Shown: in pieces, positions 9,380 to 44,380 of the stretch
How the letters are laid out: every line of letters begins with the position of its first letter
Numbering within the stretch: position 1 is the first letter of the stretch
Source of the DNA: Dermanyssus gallinae
Lineage: Eukaryota > Arthropoda > Arachnida > Mesostigmata > Dermanyssidae
DNA: 64,000 nucleotides
Assembly: GCA_003439945.1 (NCBI GenBank)
Contig: QVRM01004780.1
Span: forward strand, 186,001-250,000
Direction: 5' to 3'
Notes under the pieces: generated by a model
Told to the model about the DNA's origin: nothing
The model's database searches: none
Seen by the model: the letters and a program-made list of their open reading frames with translations, nothing else
Position numbers and translations under genes: made by a program

Positions 9380-10540
9380 AAAAAAGGAAGACGTGGGACG
9401 CGCCGACTGGCTCAACCTGGCTGAGCAAAAGGCCACCCGAAGAAGATCTCAAAGACTCATGACTAATAGTAAGGCGCGAGCGTAAAAAAAAACGGATGAT
9501 ACGGCAGTTACATACGAAACCGGTTGTACGGTCATGGCCAAGCTCCGGAGTGTTCTCTTGGAGCTCTCACCGAAAGTACTGCGGGGGACAATATCTGCTC
9601 TCTCTATTTGGCACAGCCCTGGCGAGGCAACGAGAACTTCAAGGTTGCTCTCAAAGATATTCCCCTCTCTGCTCTCAAAGTTGACTAGCTGTCAATGGTA
9701 TATCCTTTGGGGTAGCGAGCTATTCGTTGAGCGGTGGTCAAACGACCTGCTCAAAGTAGAGAGGTTTCCGAGGTTATGAGAATGGCTAGAATCGCACAGC
9801 TCCTGCGGCCTACAGGCCTATATGCCTCCCCGGCGCCTTGGGACAGATCCTTGCAATCGTTCTAGTCAATAGACTAAACGAATAAGTCGAGATCAAACAA
9901 GCTTCATCAGACGCCCGGTGTGGTCTCCGAGAAGGCAGGTCCACCCTCGGCCCCCAGGACGGACTCATGGAACGAACAGGTCAAAAGACGGTGAACACTC
10001 CCCAAAACAAAGAAACTCGTGCTTTTTATCTTTTCGAGTTCCTTCAGCATTGATAAGCTGGACGATACTTAACAAGGCGTTAAAAGGGTCTCGACCGAAG
10101 CCCTCTTGGTCATAGCTATAGTACTGCCATGGGACCTACTAGAGGGAGGAAGCAAGATAACCCTGGAGGACATCTGATTACAGCCAGGATTGCCACCATG
10201 TGGGCTGATGAGGTAGGCCACCAGTGACACAGCTGTCACTAAGATCATGTGCTGTGCGACTCTGTATAGGCGGACAGCGTGGAACACAATGCTCAGCGCT
10301 GGGAAACGCTTTGGGAAACAATTTGCACAGATTGCGACGAACCTGTTCAACACAGTTTTAAAGACAGCCAAAAAGACCATTGGAAGGAAAAGACTCCCTC
10401 GCGCGGCACCCTAGGGCTAGTAGTTGAAACGTGGAGCCAGTACAGGTTGGAGCTTGAGGGAAAGTGCAGCCACGCCCTCAAGGTTCTTCGATCCTCAAGA
10501 CGCACCCTTAAGACGGTATAAACTTTACCAGAAGCCCCCT
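9380..10540 (+). mobile_element. R1-like LINE relic, RT finger/palm remains
   Basis: Heavily frameshifted plus-strand relic. The clearest block, near 9805-9885, reads AAYRPICLPGALGQILAIVL, the RT finger motif of R1/Jockey-type LINEs. It is followed near 9930 by GLREGRSTLGPQDGLM, equivalent to the GFR-x-GRST block. The stretch from 9380 (KRKTWDAPT) resembles the linker between endonuclease and RT. Downstream remains to about 10540 are poorly readable. Stops occur every few dozen codons, so it is old. Confidence 0.6.
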
Positions 10541-11010
10541 CATCTGGGCGATAATCGTTATGCATCTCCGAAACACCAAGCCGCCGCGATAGTCTGTTTT
10601 ATTGACAATAATGGCTCACTATCGGGCTTGAATGGTCTCGACTTCAAGGTTCTGTTCCATTCTAGCCAAACGTTCAAACTGATTTTTGTCATGTTTGCTA
10701 ACGGCTACTTGCATTTTCTCGGTATAGGTACAGCAACTAACATCACTAAATCACTTGCGTGAAGAACAGACCTTCTCGTTGATGAGAGCTAAGACTTCGT
10801 GATGGCTTAGCTACAAAGCACTGTGTAAATCTCCCTGATCAAATCTCAAATACTTTGTAATAATTAATGAACCAACCTACTATCAATTAAGGGTAAAGCT
10901 AAGTTAGCTGCAAATAAACCTGATCCAAATTCGGAAAATTAACTACAATTATTGATTCATATATTTTCAGATGACATTAACGTAAGCAGGTATTATTTCA
11001 TATATCATAT
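10541..11010. other. No recognisable gene
   Basis: AT-rich sequence with no motif I can name. Confidence 0.5.
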
Positions 11011-11015
11011 CACCT

Positions 11016-13790
11016 TTATTGAAAAAGGGGTATTACAATAGAAGCAAAGTCTTTTTGAATCTGTGAACGACGTGCAATCCTCCAGGCAAATGAGTTGTTT
11101 ACAACGTCCACCCGAGCAATCTCGTGGGGGTGGATGGAAACGCCGCTCCGGAGATTATTTGGTCTTAGAACAAAATACCTAGTAATAAGTATCTGACGCG
11201 TTTAATGTTTAAACATGCGGTAATCGGCATGGGATTGGTATTCACTAACACTAGGCAATGTGATACGCTCGCGTGGTAGACAACACCGACGAGCAACTCG
11301 TTTCACAAACTTATCCTGCACGCTCTGCAAAAAGTCAACATCTCTTTTGTAGAATGGCATCCATACGTGACAGCAATAAGTCCACTTTGGTACCACTAAG
11401 GTTTAATACAGCTTTAGGTACACATTATGGTCCTGTATAATGAAAGACTGCATTATGAGATTACATATTCGAGACGCGGCCTTGACAACCTCAGCCATGT
11501 GAGGTCTAAACTTTATTTGGCGGTCGAAGATTACCCCGAGGTCTTTGTAGCGTGAGACTTCAGGAATGGGTTGGCTGTTTAGCATAAACTGAGTAGTATC
11601 TAGCATTGTCTTGAGAACAGCAGATTTGGAAGTAGATATTTGCATGCGGTTTTCCTCTGCCCATAGGGATACGGTATCAATCGCTATTCTCAACTTTGAC
11701 GACAAATGTACGGTCTCTCAGGTAAGCTCTGCACCAGTTTATGATTATGGGGTCGATACCTAACGCTGACATGTTTGTCAGAAGCAGATGATGGTCAACG
11801 CGGTCGAATGCACGTGAAAATCAAAGTAAACGACATACAGAGGCATGTGTAAAGCTCAGCCAAAATTATTTTCTCCATTAGCAAACAAGGTATTTAGTAA
11901 CATTGAGACACAGGTCTGTAATTTTCTGGCGCTGCACGAGAACCCTTTTTGTGCGTCGGGGTAATAATGGACTGCCGAAAGAAACTCGGTACTTCACCGT
12001 CTTCGAAGGAGCGAGTAAATATCAATGATAATGGTTCAGCCAAGCTGACAGAGAGCTCTTTGTATAAAATTGGAGGAAGGTTGTCGGGAGTCCGCGAGCA
12101 TTTTCTCTTAAGGCTGTTGAGGTGCACTATTACCTTCTCCTTGTTAAAAACAATGTCATTTATAAGAACGATCGGGATCTGATTAACGGTGTTGGGAATT
12201 CCAGACGGCTGAACATATACGCCCTCAAAGTAATCTTTCATAGCTGCCGCGTTGTCGGAGTTTTCTGTGACCGTGTGTTTGCCAACTATAAGTGGAGCCA
12301 TTCCAGACTGCAGTGTTAAACGGCGACCAGCATATCTAAAAAAGTCTTTGGCATTACGAATGTTTAGGTTGGCCTCCTCTAGCCGCCTTTTGCGGGTTGC
12401 GGCTCGTGCCAATTGACTGGATAAGCGCGAGTGTGCACGGGACGATGGCGTCAGACTATGTAGGCGCCTAGATGCGTCCTCTATGAACATTTGCAAGGTA
12501 GGTGGTTTAGGCTTTCTTAACGGACTAAACATCTCCATGAGAAGTATAATGACATTCACAAATGACGTATACTGTGATTCGATGGAGTCACAATGAGATA
12601 AAAACGAACGCCAGTTGGTAGCTGCAATGTTAGCCGCAATTGCGTCATAATCCGAATGGAAGTAATCTAGGGAAGGGCTAGCGGACTTTTGAGGTGTGTC
12701 AATAAGTATTTTAAAATACACACATCTAGGTGATCTGACTTTACGGGTGGCTCGTCTACTAAAAGCTCTGCTATAATATCTTCGTTGTCAGTAAATGAAA
12801 GGTCTAAAAAGGTACCGCTGCGTGGTCTAGTTGGTACGTTCACAAGTTGTGATAAACCACTAAGGCAACAAAATAAGCTAAAAATGTACTCTTTGGTGGT
12901 TTCACTTGAGGACAAGTCAATACATCTCCAATTAATATCAGGTTAGTTAAAATCTCCCGTCAGAATGACCGGAAAGTCTACTTGCAAGAGCTCATCAAGC
13001 ACATAACAAAGTGTAGTCATTCGCTTAGCAAGTTGTGTTGCAGAACCCGTAGGTGAAAAATAACAACAAATAAGTCGGCACTTTTGATCTGTTCCGCATA
13101 GTATGTCGATAGCAATGGTCTCTGTAGTTTCATCCGTAATAGAAACTTCAATAGCTTGCAATTCGGATGTAGCGAGATTGCACACACCACCACCGCGACT
13201 GTTCGGTCTTTACGAAAAAACGGTATATCGACCGCCCAGCGACAGCTCAGCTGATGAGATTTTGTCACTGGAAGCCCATGTCTCGGTGATGCATACTAGG
13301 TCAACGTTGTACTCGGAACAAAATTGATTTAATAAGTCACATGCAGAATTCTTAGTAATGGATGCAGCGTTAAAAGAAATTCAGTTGATAGATTTTCGTT
13401 GGGGTGTGTGTCGTTGAAGGTTCCGTATATATGTTGAGTGTGCACAAGTTCGCATTGTTTTGTCAGTGGGTTTCGGCTGGAAATGTCTCAACAACGTTAA
13501 TATTGGCCCCTCGATCCTTATAATCCATAACAAGTGTTCCGGACCCCCATAAAGATTCAAAAAAGAGCTTGTCTCTATCTAGCTCAGATATATCAACAAT
13601 AAACGAAGAATATGTCGCAAACGTTGGTTTGATTTTGCGTACTCGCAGCGCGGTGATGTTGTTATTTGTAAGGTGAGTATTCAATTGGGAGGCAGTGACA
13701 CAATCCTCAAGCCTAGATACGAAAATCTGTGTCCGAAAGTTGGCTCGTGCAACTGGTGGTAAGACTGACATGCGTGGGCTGGGTGCGCGC
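11016..13790 (-). mobile_element. CR1/L2-like LINE (minus), catalytic RT core deleted
   Basis: On the minus strand, 13771-13463 encodes the C-terminus of an ORF1 (TQIFVSRLEDCVTASQL, then KPTFATYSSFIVDI). Endonuclease remains follow at 13268-12667 (RGGGVCNLATSELQAIEV, VILTGDFN, PTRPRSGTFLDLSFTD). The linker and RT finger are at 12721-11894 (SIITPTHKKGSRAAPENYRP). A palm piece at about 11880-11710 (AFDRVDHHLLLTNM after frame repair) runs directly into the thumb (AIDTVSLWAEENRMQIS, YKDLGVIFDRQIKFRPHM). The part that should hold the GVPQGS and F/Y-ADD blocks is missing. A C-terminal tail (LRSGVSIHPHEIARVDVV) ends at the TAA at 11016-11018. An ATATG-rich tail follows. Confidence 0.85.
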
Positions 13791-14519
13791 GAGTTATGAG
13801 GACTATTTCGTTAGCAAATCGCATATAAGCTTCATGATTGTACTCAAATCATGGTATAATTGTATACACATACATATTTTGCAATGTGATGTTTAGTAGG
13901 CAATAGATTGTTTAATATTTGGCTATATTAGTTTAATAAGGAGAAGCATTTTAATACATTGTTCAATTCAAGGGAACTCATTTTCTTAGCTTGCTCCATA
14001 CCGCAAAAGTCGTAATCTGGTTTAAACTCATCACCCTAATGACGGCCACCGTTTTCCAGAAACTGAGCGCGATGTTACGCGCAGTCCAGATGTTATCGTA
14101 GCCACTCGTGTAAGCGTTTAGCCATAAAGCGACGAAGCAGATCGGATACATCAAATGGAACCCCGCTGCGCCCGTATAGTACGGAATGGTGAACACCACC
14201 ACAGACAGATGCCAGAGAACCATCTGATGAGGCAACACGCAAAATAAACGTTCGTGATCGATCCTTGTAGACTCGAACAGCGGTGTTCGCTGGCGCCGGG
14301 TGTCCGGTCACCAACTGTAGCTAACTGATAAGTGACCTCCTATGTGCTCCTATTGCTGCGTCACACTAGATATGTTTGTATGCATCGGATTATCGACAAT
14401 TGTCTCGTTTAACTATGACCCTGTTGATACTTTTGTTGTTGCTGTTGTTGCTGTTGTTTTTAATATTTATTGACTTTTAACCTGTGATCGTATTTATAAA
14501 ACCGATTATATAGCATAAT
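13791..14519. other. Mostly unrecognised; open minus-strand frames at 13978-14314
   Basis: Two overlapping minus-strand frames (one with DVSDLLRRFMAKRLHEWLR) look protein-like but match no family I can name. A short GTT/GCT repeat lies at 14430-14460. The rest shows nothing. Confidence 0.3.
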
Positions 14520-15235
14520 ACATAAAACAGCTCTTATTGGCAAGTTGAGTTCCAGTGGAGCGCCCCTTTCTAAACCAATGCTGGTGACATTCCAGGAGTT
14601 CATAAACGTCAAGGTAGTTATCAATTTCATCGACAATCATTTTCCATGAAAAGGCGCGGTATAGAGCCTTAAGCTACCGGTCGGTAGTTTTCTGGAGGAA
14701 TAGCAGTCCTCTGCAGTCCTCTAGCTGTGCAGTTTTATGCACAGCCGTCACAACATACTCTTTAAAAAACAGGTGGATCATTCCCTCCGTTAAACTGCGA
14801 GTGAAGATCATTGCCAAAGGCTCCGCGAGGGCCAAGGCCAACTCGTTACAGAAAATTGACGGTAGCCCGTCGGGGGTCAGACTGCACTTCCTACTAGTTT
14901 CACGCAGCTTTGTATAGATCAGCTCAGAGGTGAATACGACGTCATTGAGGCAGGAATCGGTTTGCTTAGTCGCTAGGAAGCTTGAATCGCCAGTCTGTCT
15001 GTATACAGTTTCGGAATGGCGTCCTTAAAACTCCAGATTTTTCAGCATTTTCTACAGCTATATGGCCGCCACAGGTAAGAGGAGCTACCCCTGCCTGATG
15101 ATTTAGATACTTCTTGGCGTAGCGAAAGATAAGTGCGATTCTTCAGATAGTCTAGACAAATCACGGCTTAGACGAGCGGAAAGTCAAGCAACGTATTCAT
15201 CGATAAAGGATAATCGGGCACAATGTAGCGACAAA
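14520..15235 (-). mobile_element. CR1/L2-like LINE fragment, RT finger/palm (minus)
   Basis: The minus strand, after frame repair, gives SRKCSLTPDGLPSIF, LAEPLAMIFTRSL and PPENYRPVA, then KMIVDEIDNYLDVYELLE and HWFRKGRSTGTQLANK near the low-coordinate end. These are the finger and palm entry of an RT of the same general type as 11016-13790. It is truncated on both sides, and no endonuclease or catalytic motif is present. Confidence 0.7.
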
Positions 15236-15277
15236 AAAACGATCAAGAAGGTTTTAAGAGATATTTACAAAGGTTTT

Positions 15278-16070
15278 TTATTGTTTGTTGTCGTTAATGC
15301 TAACTTCTAGGAAGCATGTACTTCGAGTCTGCATTGTCGTAACCCCGGCGGCGAAGATGTGTGGTGTGCCCCCTGCGAAGATCACCTTGCGGGCCGGCAT
15401 ATCTACTCCTAGGTCCACCGGCGCCATCACTGCGCCTATGCCCGCAACAGTAATGCGGATTCTATTCCGGTGCAAATCGTGTCTATTTCAGCACAACTCC
15501 CCCGGGCGGTTTGGACGCTTTTAGACCGCGCGAGAATGAAGGACGGTCTGTAATCTGCACGCATGATCCCTAGGAACTAGCGAAGTATCACTGCGTCGGA
15601 CATGTTTGGGTTAATGTCGCGGCATAATCGCTGGATCTGCTCGAGATGAGCAATGAATGGCGTGTCCCGGTCCTGGTAGAGCTGTTTTAGTTTCTTCTTC
15701 GCGATGATTGCCATCGTGCCGTGGTCGCCAAACCTTGCCAGGAATTTGTGTCAAAACTCGGTCCATGTTTTTAGTCTCGCCTCCTTCGAAATCGCGTCGT
15801 GCCAGTCGGCGGCCGTCTTCTCCAGGGATGGCATAGCCGACCGTACCTTCTGTTCATCGTCGTAGTTGTTGATATCGGCCGTTCTTTGGAAGTCGCGCAG
15901 CCATTCTCAAGCACGTGTGGCCGAGGTGCCAATCGAATTGCAGCGGCACCTGTGGTGCGAATATGGACCGAAGGAACGACGGCTGCCCTGGTAGTGGATA
16001 GTAGGTTATAGTTGTGGTAGGTGTCACTGGTCGTGTTTTGGTCGTGTGGTCCCTTTAAGTAGAGGGAACC
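15278..16070 (-). mobile_element. Ty3/Gypsy-like LTR retrotransposon gag relic
   Basis: Minus-strand translation with few repairs gives WLRDFQRTADINNYDDEQK, SLEKTAADWHDAI, FLARFGDHGTMAIIAKKKL, LYQDRDTPFIAHLEQIQRL and FLGIMRADYRPSFIL. The W-L-x-x-F start, the W-x-x-x-I block and the 'F-x-x-x-F, L-x-Q-x-x-D-x-x-x-x-F' spacing match the retrotransposon gag (capsid) family. In-frame stops (for example before HKFLAR) show it is dead. No zinc knuckle or protease is recognisable downstream. Confidence 0.65.
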
Positions 16071-16290
16071 GTAGAAGGTCCACCAAATGTAACGTTGTTC
16101 TGTTACACAAAGTTAAGTGAGGAATGTAGACTCAGCCGGACGGCTTAGATGAACTCAGATGCGACGAATGACAACACGCAGTGTGAGGTCTACCGCGTAG
16201 CGCGTCTGAGCAACGATGGGTTGTAAGCCATGCTTATTTTTTTTACATTTCCCGTAGTAGCAAGGTGCAAGAAACCAACCCTATGATTAT
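16071..16290 (-). repeat. Possible LTR end and primer-binding site of the gag relic
   Basis: Directly upstream of the gag on the minus strand, 'taacagaacaacgttaca' is followed by 'tttggtggacc'. An LTR normally ends in CA just before a TGG-type primer-binding site. Only one end is visible and no partner LTR was found. Confidence 0.35.
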
Positions 16291-16429
16291 ATTAAGTTAC
16301 CCGCAGTATGCTAGGGCTTCCGTTTGGTATTCCGAAAGTAGTAAAACATTTTTACTAGCCTCTCTATCAAGCGACGCGATGGCTCCTACGCAATAGACAA
16401 AAATGACAAAACTAAAAAAGATAAAAATC

Positions 16430-17970
16430 TTTTTGCTGCCACCTACCCTTCGCGCGATGTATTGCAGACGCAGAACTCCCACTCCGCTCTCCCTATGCCA
16501 ACGCCTAACCAGCTGATTGTCGTGAACGACATTAACTTATCGCCTGTAAATTTTGCTAAACTTTTTCACGGGCTGGCCAACAAACGCAGTGCTACCTCTG
16601 AGGGGATACCTGTCTTTGTATACAAAAAGTGCGGTTATGAGGCATGTGTTCCCCTCGCAATGATATTCCGTCAATCCCACAAGGAGAAATCTCTGATCTG
16701 TACAGAGTCTTGTTGGGCTCTTATTTACCCTGTACATAATCGTGAGGACAAAAGCGACCCGAACAACAAAAGAGCGGCCTCGGTCACGTCAGTACCTTGT
16801 ATACTGTTTGAGAAAAATATCACTAAAGCGATCTACAGCAATGATAATGCACAGGGCCTGATCTCCAAAGAACAATTTGCGTACCGTCTTGCCCACTCCT
16901 CGGTCATGCTGTTGTTTGAGACACAAAATGACTGATCTCTTATGGTTAACGAGGGAAGACAATTTGACTTCAAGTCCGCTGTCGAAATTACAACGCACTT
17001 AAAGCTGCTCAACATTCTGCCGCGTTATAGAGTTACAAGTCGTATTATTAACTGGATTAAGGCCTTGCCTTACCAAAAGGTCTTTCAGAGTTCGAGTAAA
17101 TGATTGTCTATCCTTCACTGCTGATGTGACGTCAGGTTGCCCTCAGGGCAATATACAGGTACCTGTACTAGGCCCACTAAGGTACATACTGTATAACTCC
17201 GTAAAAGTTATATAGTGCCTCAGCCAGTGCAAACAGAAATCTATGCTGACGATGTGAAAATATGTAAAAATGATAGAAATGCCAGACTTCTTCAAAAACA
17301 CTTGATGCTTTTATAGAGTGGTGCAAGGGGCTCTATCTTAAGATATCTGTAATTAAGTGTGCCGTTTTACACTTTGGCCAGAATAACCGTGTATACAGAT
17401 ACACATTGGGCTCGGAGATTCTAATGGCTAAGGCGTCTATTAAAGATTTAGGCATATTGACAAACTACTCTTTTGCTGTACTCTCCACATTTTAGAAGTG
17501 GCAGCTCTGGCCACACGGAGGCTGAACTGGATCTTTGGTTATATTGTGTTAAAAAAACCCTCTTTGTACACCTCCCCTATTGTACGCCTCGCCGGTGCTC
17601 AATATAGGAGATATCCGTGACAATAACACACGTACTAAGCTTAATAAGAAATTTGCGTGTTGCGCCTCGCTGCGACATCAATGAAAATGATGTAAAATAT
17701 TAAGATATTGCATCCATGTTAGAAAGAATTGACAAATCCCCGTTTGCTCGGATATGTAAGCAGCCTGAGAGAGCGTCGAAGTTCTTCAGTATTATCACAA
17801 CGAGGACTCGCGCCGAGCACAATATCCAGTCATTGACTGTTGCTACAAAAACGATTGTTAACAAGATGTTTGCATGGCGTCTAGATTGTAGGTATAACAT
17901 TACACAACCTTTCTCGTGAGCTGCCGGCTTAGGCAAAGTTCTTTTTTGTAAAGGAGCACTCACCTGTGAT
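16430..17970 (+). mobile_element. LINE RT relic (plus), CR1-like
   Basis: The plus frame at 16462-16935 carries an RT finger region (LALIYPVHNREDKSDPNNKR-type block, ASVTSVPCILFEKNITKAI, ISKEQFAYR). After frame changes a SGCPQGN block appears near 17135 and a catalytic YADDVKICKND near 17240, then WCKGLYLKISVIKCAVLHFG and ASIKDLGIL. A C-terminal piece (FFSIITTRTRAEHNIQSL) ends near 17919. Domain order is normal. Several stops and frameshifts make it non-functional. Confidence 0.75.
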
Positions 17971-18839
17971 TGTAATAAAGCCCCCGTACTAAAGGGTACG
18001 TGAATATCTTTCGTATAAGTCGTAGATTGACGCGTATATAATAAGTCTGGTTGTCACAACACATCGATAACGAAGCGTCTAAATAATACATTTGTAAAAA
18101 CTAGAATAATGCGAAACGAGAACAAATGTATATCAAGAATAATATAATACACAGCCTGTATTTGCTTCTCGATATTGGTTTTGCTCGCGTGGGTAGATAT
18201 AACATTCGTTCTCACTATACAGACAACGGGGGTAGTTTTTATTTGCCGCAAATACCGCAATCACCCCGGACGAAGCTAGCAGTGCTATCAGGTCTCACGA
18301 TCAAGCTCTTTGTATTGTCGGAGAAGCACCGCAACGAGTGTATTTCGAATTACCGGGCAATAACCAACAACTACTCGTACAACCAGTGTGTTCGTACTGG
18401 CGGTTCTGTCTGTGTTTCGAAAGCTTTTTCTCTTCCTCTATTCTTTTTCTGGCTTTCCTTGAGGCAGAAGTCGACTGAGGCGTCGAGCTGTCCTCTCTAA
18501 CATGCTTTTTGGGCTATCACTGTATTCAAGTCTTCTAAATAGAAGAACGCTATCGAGAGTCCCTTATCCGGTTATTATTCTCTACCTATGTGTTACTTTA
18601 TCGGTACCGCAGCATACCAGTATCTAACATTCAAACATCCGATAATTTTACGAAGCGAAGTCTTTGGTTGTAAACAATAGGGAAAAAAAGTTGACGGTGG
18701 AAGTCGTTTCCCCACGAAGGCGAATTTATGGAAACTTGGGCTGTGAACCTTTCACTTTAGGGGGATTCTACGTATACCACGCACTTTCACATAAGGACGA
18801 GGGACATGGTATGGCAAGTTGGGCGGGGGGAAGGGTTTA
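17971..18839. other. Unrecognised; one open frame at 18126-18500
   Basis: A 124-codon plus-strand frame shows only a weak RT-like hint (ECISNYRAIT). I cannot name it, and nothing else is supported here. Confidence 0.3.
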
Positions 18840-19760
18840 GTATTTACAAGAGCAGAGATTGGAGAAATGAAAATAGTAATAATAGCGGAAAATTTAGTAG
18901 CAATAGCGTCAAGGGGGATTGAGATTAACGCAGCTTATGTAAAACTAGCAGGTGCTTGAAAGAGTCCACTGAGACCGGAAGCGGTAACAAGAAAAACACT
19001 GATAATAGTAGCGGGGGGTTTCAATGTCAGGTTGAACAAGGGAAACTATTAAAGCATTTTTAGAAAAAAATACATTATTTTGGGAAGGAGTGGCACGTAG
19101 AAGGTACATACCTATGGGGATGGCATTCAGGGTTAGCAGCAGTGGGTAGGAAAGTAGCCGTAAGCTGGAAACCGGGATACATTGGGATAGTAGGATTTTC
19201 TTAAGGGGAGTTAGGCAAGTGTGTCTACCAAATTCACATGGTCGTATAAACGCAAACTGGTAAATCTCTTACAGGGTCAAATGGTTCCCCGTCGAGAACG
19301 AAAAGGAAGGCCCTGGTTCAACGACCGGTGTCGAGCAGCAAAAATGCCAACAGACTAACTAGGGACTACGTAAATTGTTTTCCGGTTATGAGGCCTAATT
19401 TGCTACCATAGTGAAAAAAATGACGCAAAGGGCATACAAGAAAAAAAAAAAACAGAAGTACTGGAAAGACCGGAAGTGGACTTTTTTACAGGAGGCAGAG
19501 GAACATCTGCACAAGTGGCTGAAACTTAAAAGAAAACAGCAGTGCTCAGTGGAGACTGAGCGACTGAATAAGCACTTTGCTAGTATGCTACAGGGGGGCG
19601 ACATCACTCGGAAAGAAATAAAATTATACAATGTGTTTTGGGACAAATACACATAGTTTGCACGGGAATGGGTAATTCGTGAGGTCACAATTGAAGACGT
19701 CGTCAGGGAAATTGAAAGGGCACCTAAAAGCAAAGCGGCCGGGATAAACACTTAAAGCAA
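18840..19760 (+). mobile_element. LINE fragment, endonuclease and linker (plus)
   Basis: Plus-strand remains of an endonuclease domain (ENLVAIASRGIEINAAYV, VAGGFNVRLN near 19015) are followed by the usual linker (GRPWFNDRCRAAK at 19310) and a basic helical stretch in the 19411-19656 frame (YKKKKKQKYWKDRKWTF, LNKHFASMLQGGD). Then comes VIREVTIEDVVREIERAPKSKAAG at 19670-19740, the block just before the RT finger. The RT itself is absent. Confidence 0.65.
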
Positions 19761-19827
19761 ACGTTGGCGCTGACACCATGCTGGAAAGCTCTACTCGACA
19801 AACGCCTAAAGGCTAGGAAAGAAACAA

Positions 19828-19922
19828 CAACAACAACAATAAGAAACAAGAACAGCAAGAAACAACAAGAAATAAAAACAACCAAGAAACAAGAAACAAC
19901 AATAACAAGAAACAACAACAAT
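19828..19922 (+). repeat. CAA/GAAACAA simple repeat
   Basis: Low-complexity purine-rich tract of 'caacaa', 'aagaaacaa' and similar units. Confidence 0.85.
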
Positions 19923-20599
19923 GGTGGACAAACGTACCACACAATTCTAAGTAAGACCTTGCATTTTTTCGAACGCTCATGTATTACCATTATTAATATA
20001 ATTAATATACCATTATGGTAATTCCAACTGAATTATGATTGATTAATGGCAACAATCACTGACATCTCCCTTATTTCAAGGAACGTAACGAATAAAAGCA
20101 ACTTTTAGATTAAACTTTCTCGCCTGTTGTCTTAACTCTTAGCTACTAATGATTTATTTGAGGTTATATCATTTCGGGTGGCATTCTTAAACGTCTCTGT
20201 GCTCGTTTCGTATATAGCATCGACTAAGAGCCTTCTTGTTACAGCATGCGGAGTGGTTTGACTGCATAAGCCATTGTGTGAGCCAGTTTGTTTCGTTTCT
20301 GTCCTCTAGATCGGATGGTGTTGTATAACAAGCTGATGAGTCCGAAGTTGCGGCAAACACATCAGCATCAGCTCGCTGGTGTTGCTCTATTCTAGAGAAT
20401 GACCTTGTTGGTACTGTTGCTTGCCGCGTAGATTGCCCCAGTTCCCCCCAGAGGAAGCTTTGGACAAAAAAGATTCGGACAAAAGAGAGGCTAAATTTTG
20501 ATACGTCAACAAATGGCCAATGCATGCAGCTTGCAACTGTCTTTCATCGTATCGTCTTTTTTGAGCTTCTTGATTCTTCTTTATGTGCGACTAGGCTTT
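19923..20599. other. No recognisable gene
   Basis: An open minus-strand frame at 20187-20525 has no recognisable motif. Confidence 0.4.
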
Positions 20600-20955
20600 T
20601 TTCGGTGGTTGAGGCAGTGTTAACGCGAATACTCATAAACGTAGTTTTTGAGCGGGAATAAGACGGTGATTTAAGGAATATTGTGCCACTCTGGGGTGTT
20701 TACGCTATCTTTGATTAATTTGAATTTCTTCACGATGCGTTTGCCTATCCCTAAGCACATCCTCACACTTTCCGTTTTCCTAATGATAACGCCGTGAACT
20801 TGTCACATATCGCCCTTGACATTATTTGCGAAACATGAGATATCGTTTACTACATCGATGGCAAATTGTGCTCATCGTTATAGCGTGTCTTTCTTGCGCG
20901 TTTTGACTAAGATGGCTAGGTCATCCGCGTGAACGATCGTCTTGACGCCCTTCAC
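20600..20955 (-). mobile_element. R1-like RT palm fragment (minus)
   Basis: The minus strand at about 20952-20890 encodes VKTIVHADDLAILVKTRKK, the catalytic (Y/H)ADD block of an RT. Degraded thumb sequence follows (KTESVRMCLGIGKRIVKKF). It is short and truncated on both sides. Confidence 0.6.
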
Positions 20956-20969
20956 AAATAATCAGTACA

Positions 20970-21240
20970 CGATTTCCTAATTGTGCCTCCGCGAAAAGAT
21001 AGCGCTACAAGGTGAAGCACAAATTGCTATCTATATGACCAACATCTGGCTGGTAGCGCACGGCCTCGAGCTAGCGTTCGAAAAAGGTGAAGCGTTTTTC
21101 TTATTGGCCGAGAGAAGCATGGAGACATCTGTTGATCTGATCATAACGCTCTCGCATTCGATGTTACGTTGGAATGGTATGTCGCAGTCAATGACAGCCG
21201 TGGCTTTAACTTTTGGAAAGGTGACTACAAAACTGTAGAT
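20970..21240 (+). mobile_element. R1-like RT thumb fragment (plus)
   Basis: The plus frame reads WLVAHGLELAFEKGEAFFLL, matching the 'W-x-x-x-x-G-L-x-L-A-x-x-K-T-E' block that follows the catalytic motif in R1-like RTs. It then has degraded thumb sequence to about 21236. It begins 15 bp from an oppositely oriented RT fragment. Confidence 0.55.
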
Positions 21241-21359
21241 CAATTGTTCGATCTGCACATACATCATATGCACGCATTTTTCGACATATTTCCAACACGC
21301 AATGGTTCGCCAAATAATTGTATTTTTAGAAAATAAGTGATCTCAAAACCATGTATACC

Positions 21360-21360
<1 letters not shown>

Positions 21361-21417
<57 letters not shown>
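21361..21417. repeat. (TA)n microsatellite
   Basis: About 28 uninterrupted TA units. Confidence 0.98.
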
Positions 21418-21419
<2 letters not shown>

Positions 21420-21553
21420 CAAGAGTGAAAAGGGGGAGTTATGCAGTAGACATATACACACTAAGGGAGCGTTGCGTAGCTAAGACGTTTCTACTGTCGT
21501 GCTTAAAATTTCTAAAGAGCTAGATTAGTGTATTTCGTTCTTCTAAGCGGTAG

Positions 21554-44380
<22,827 letters not shown>

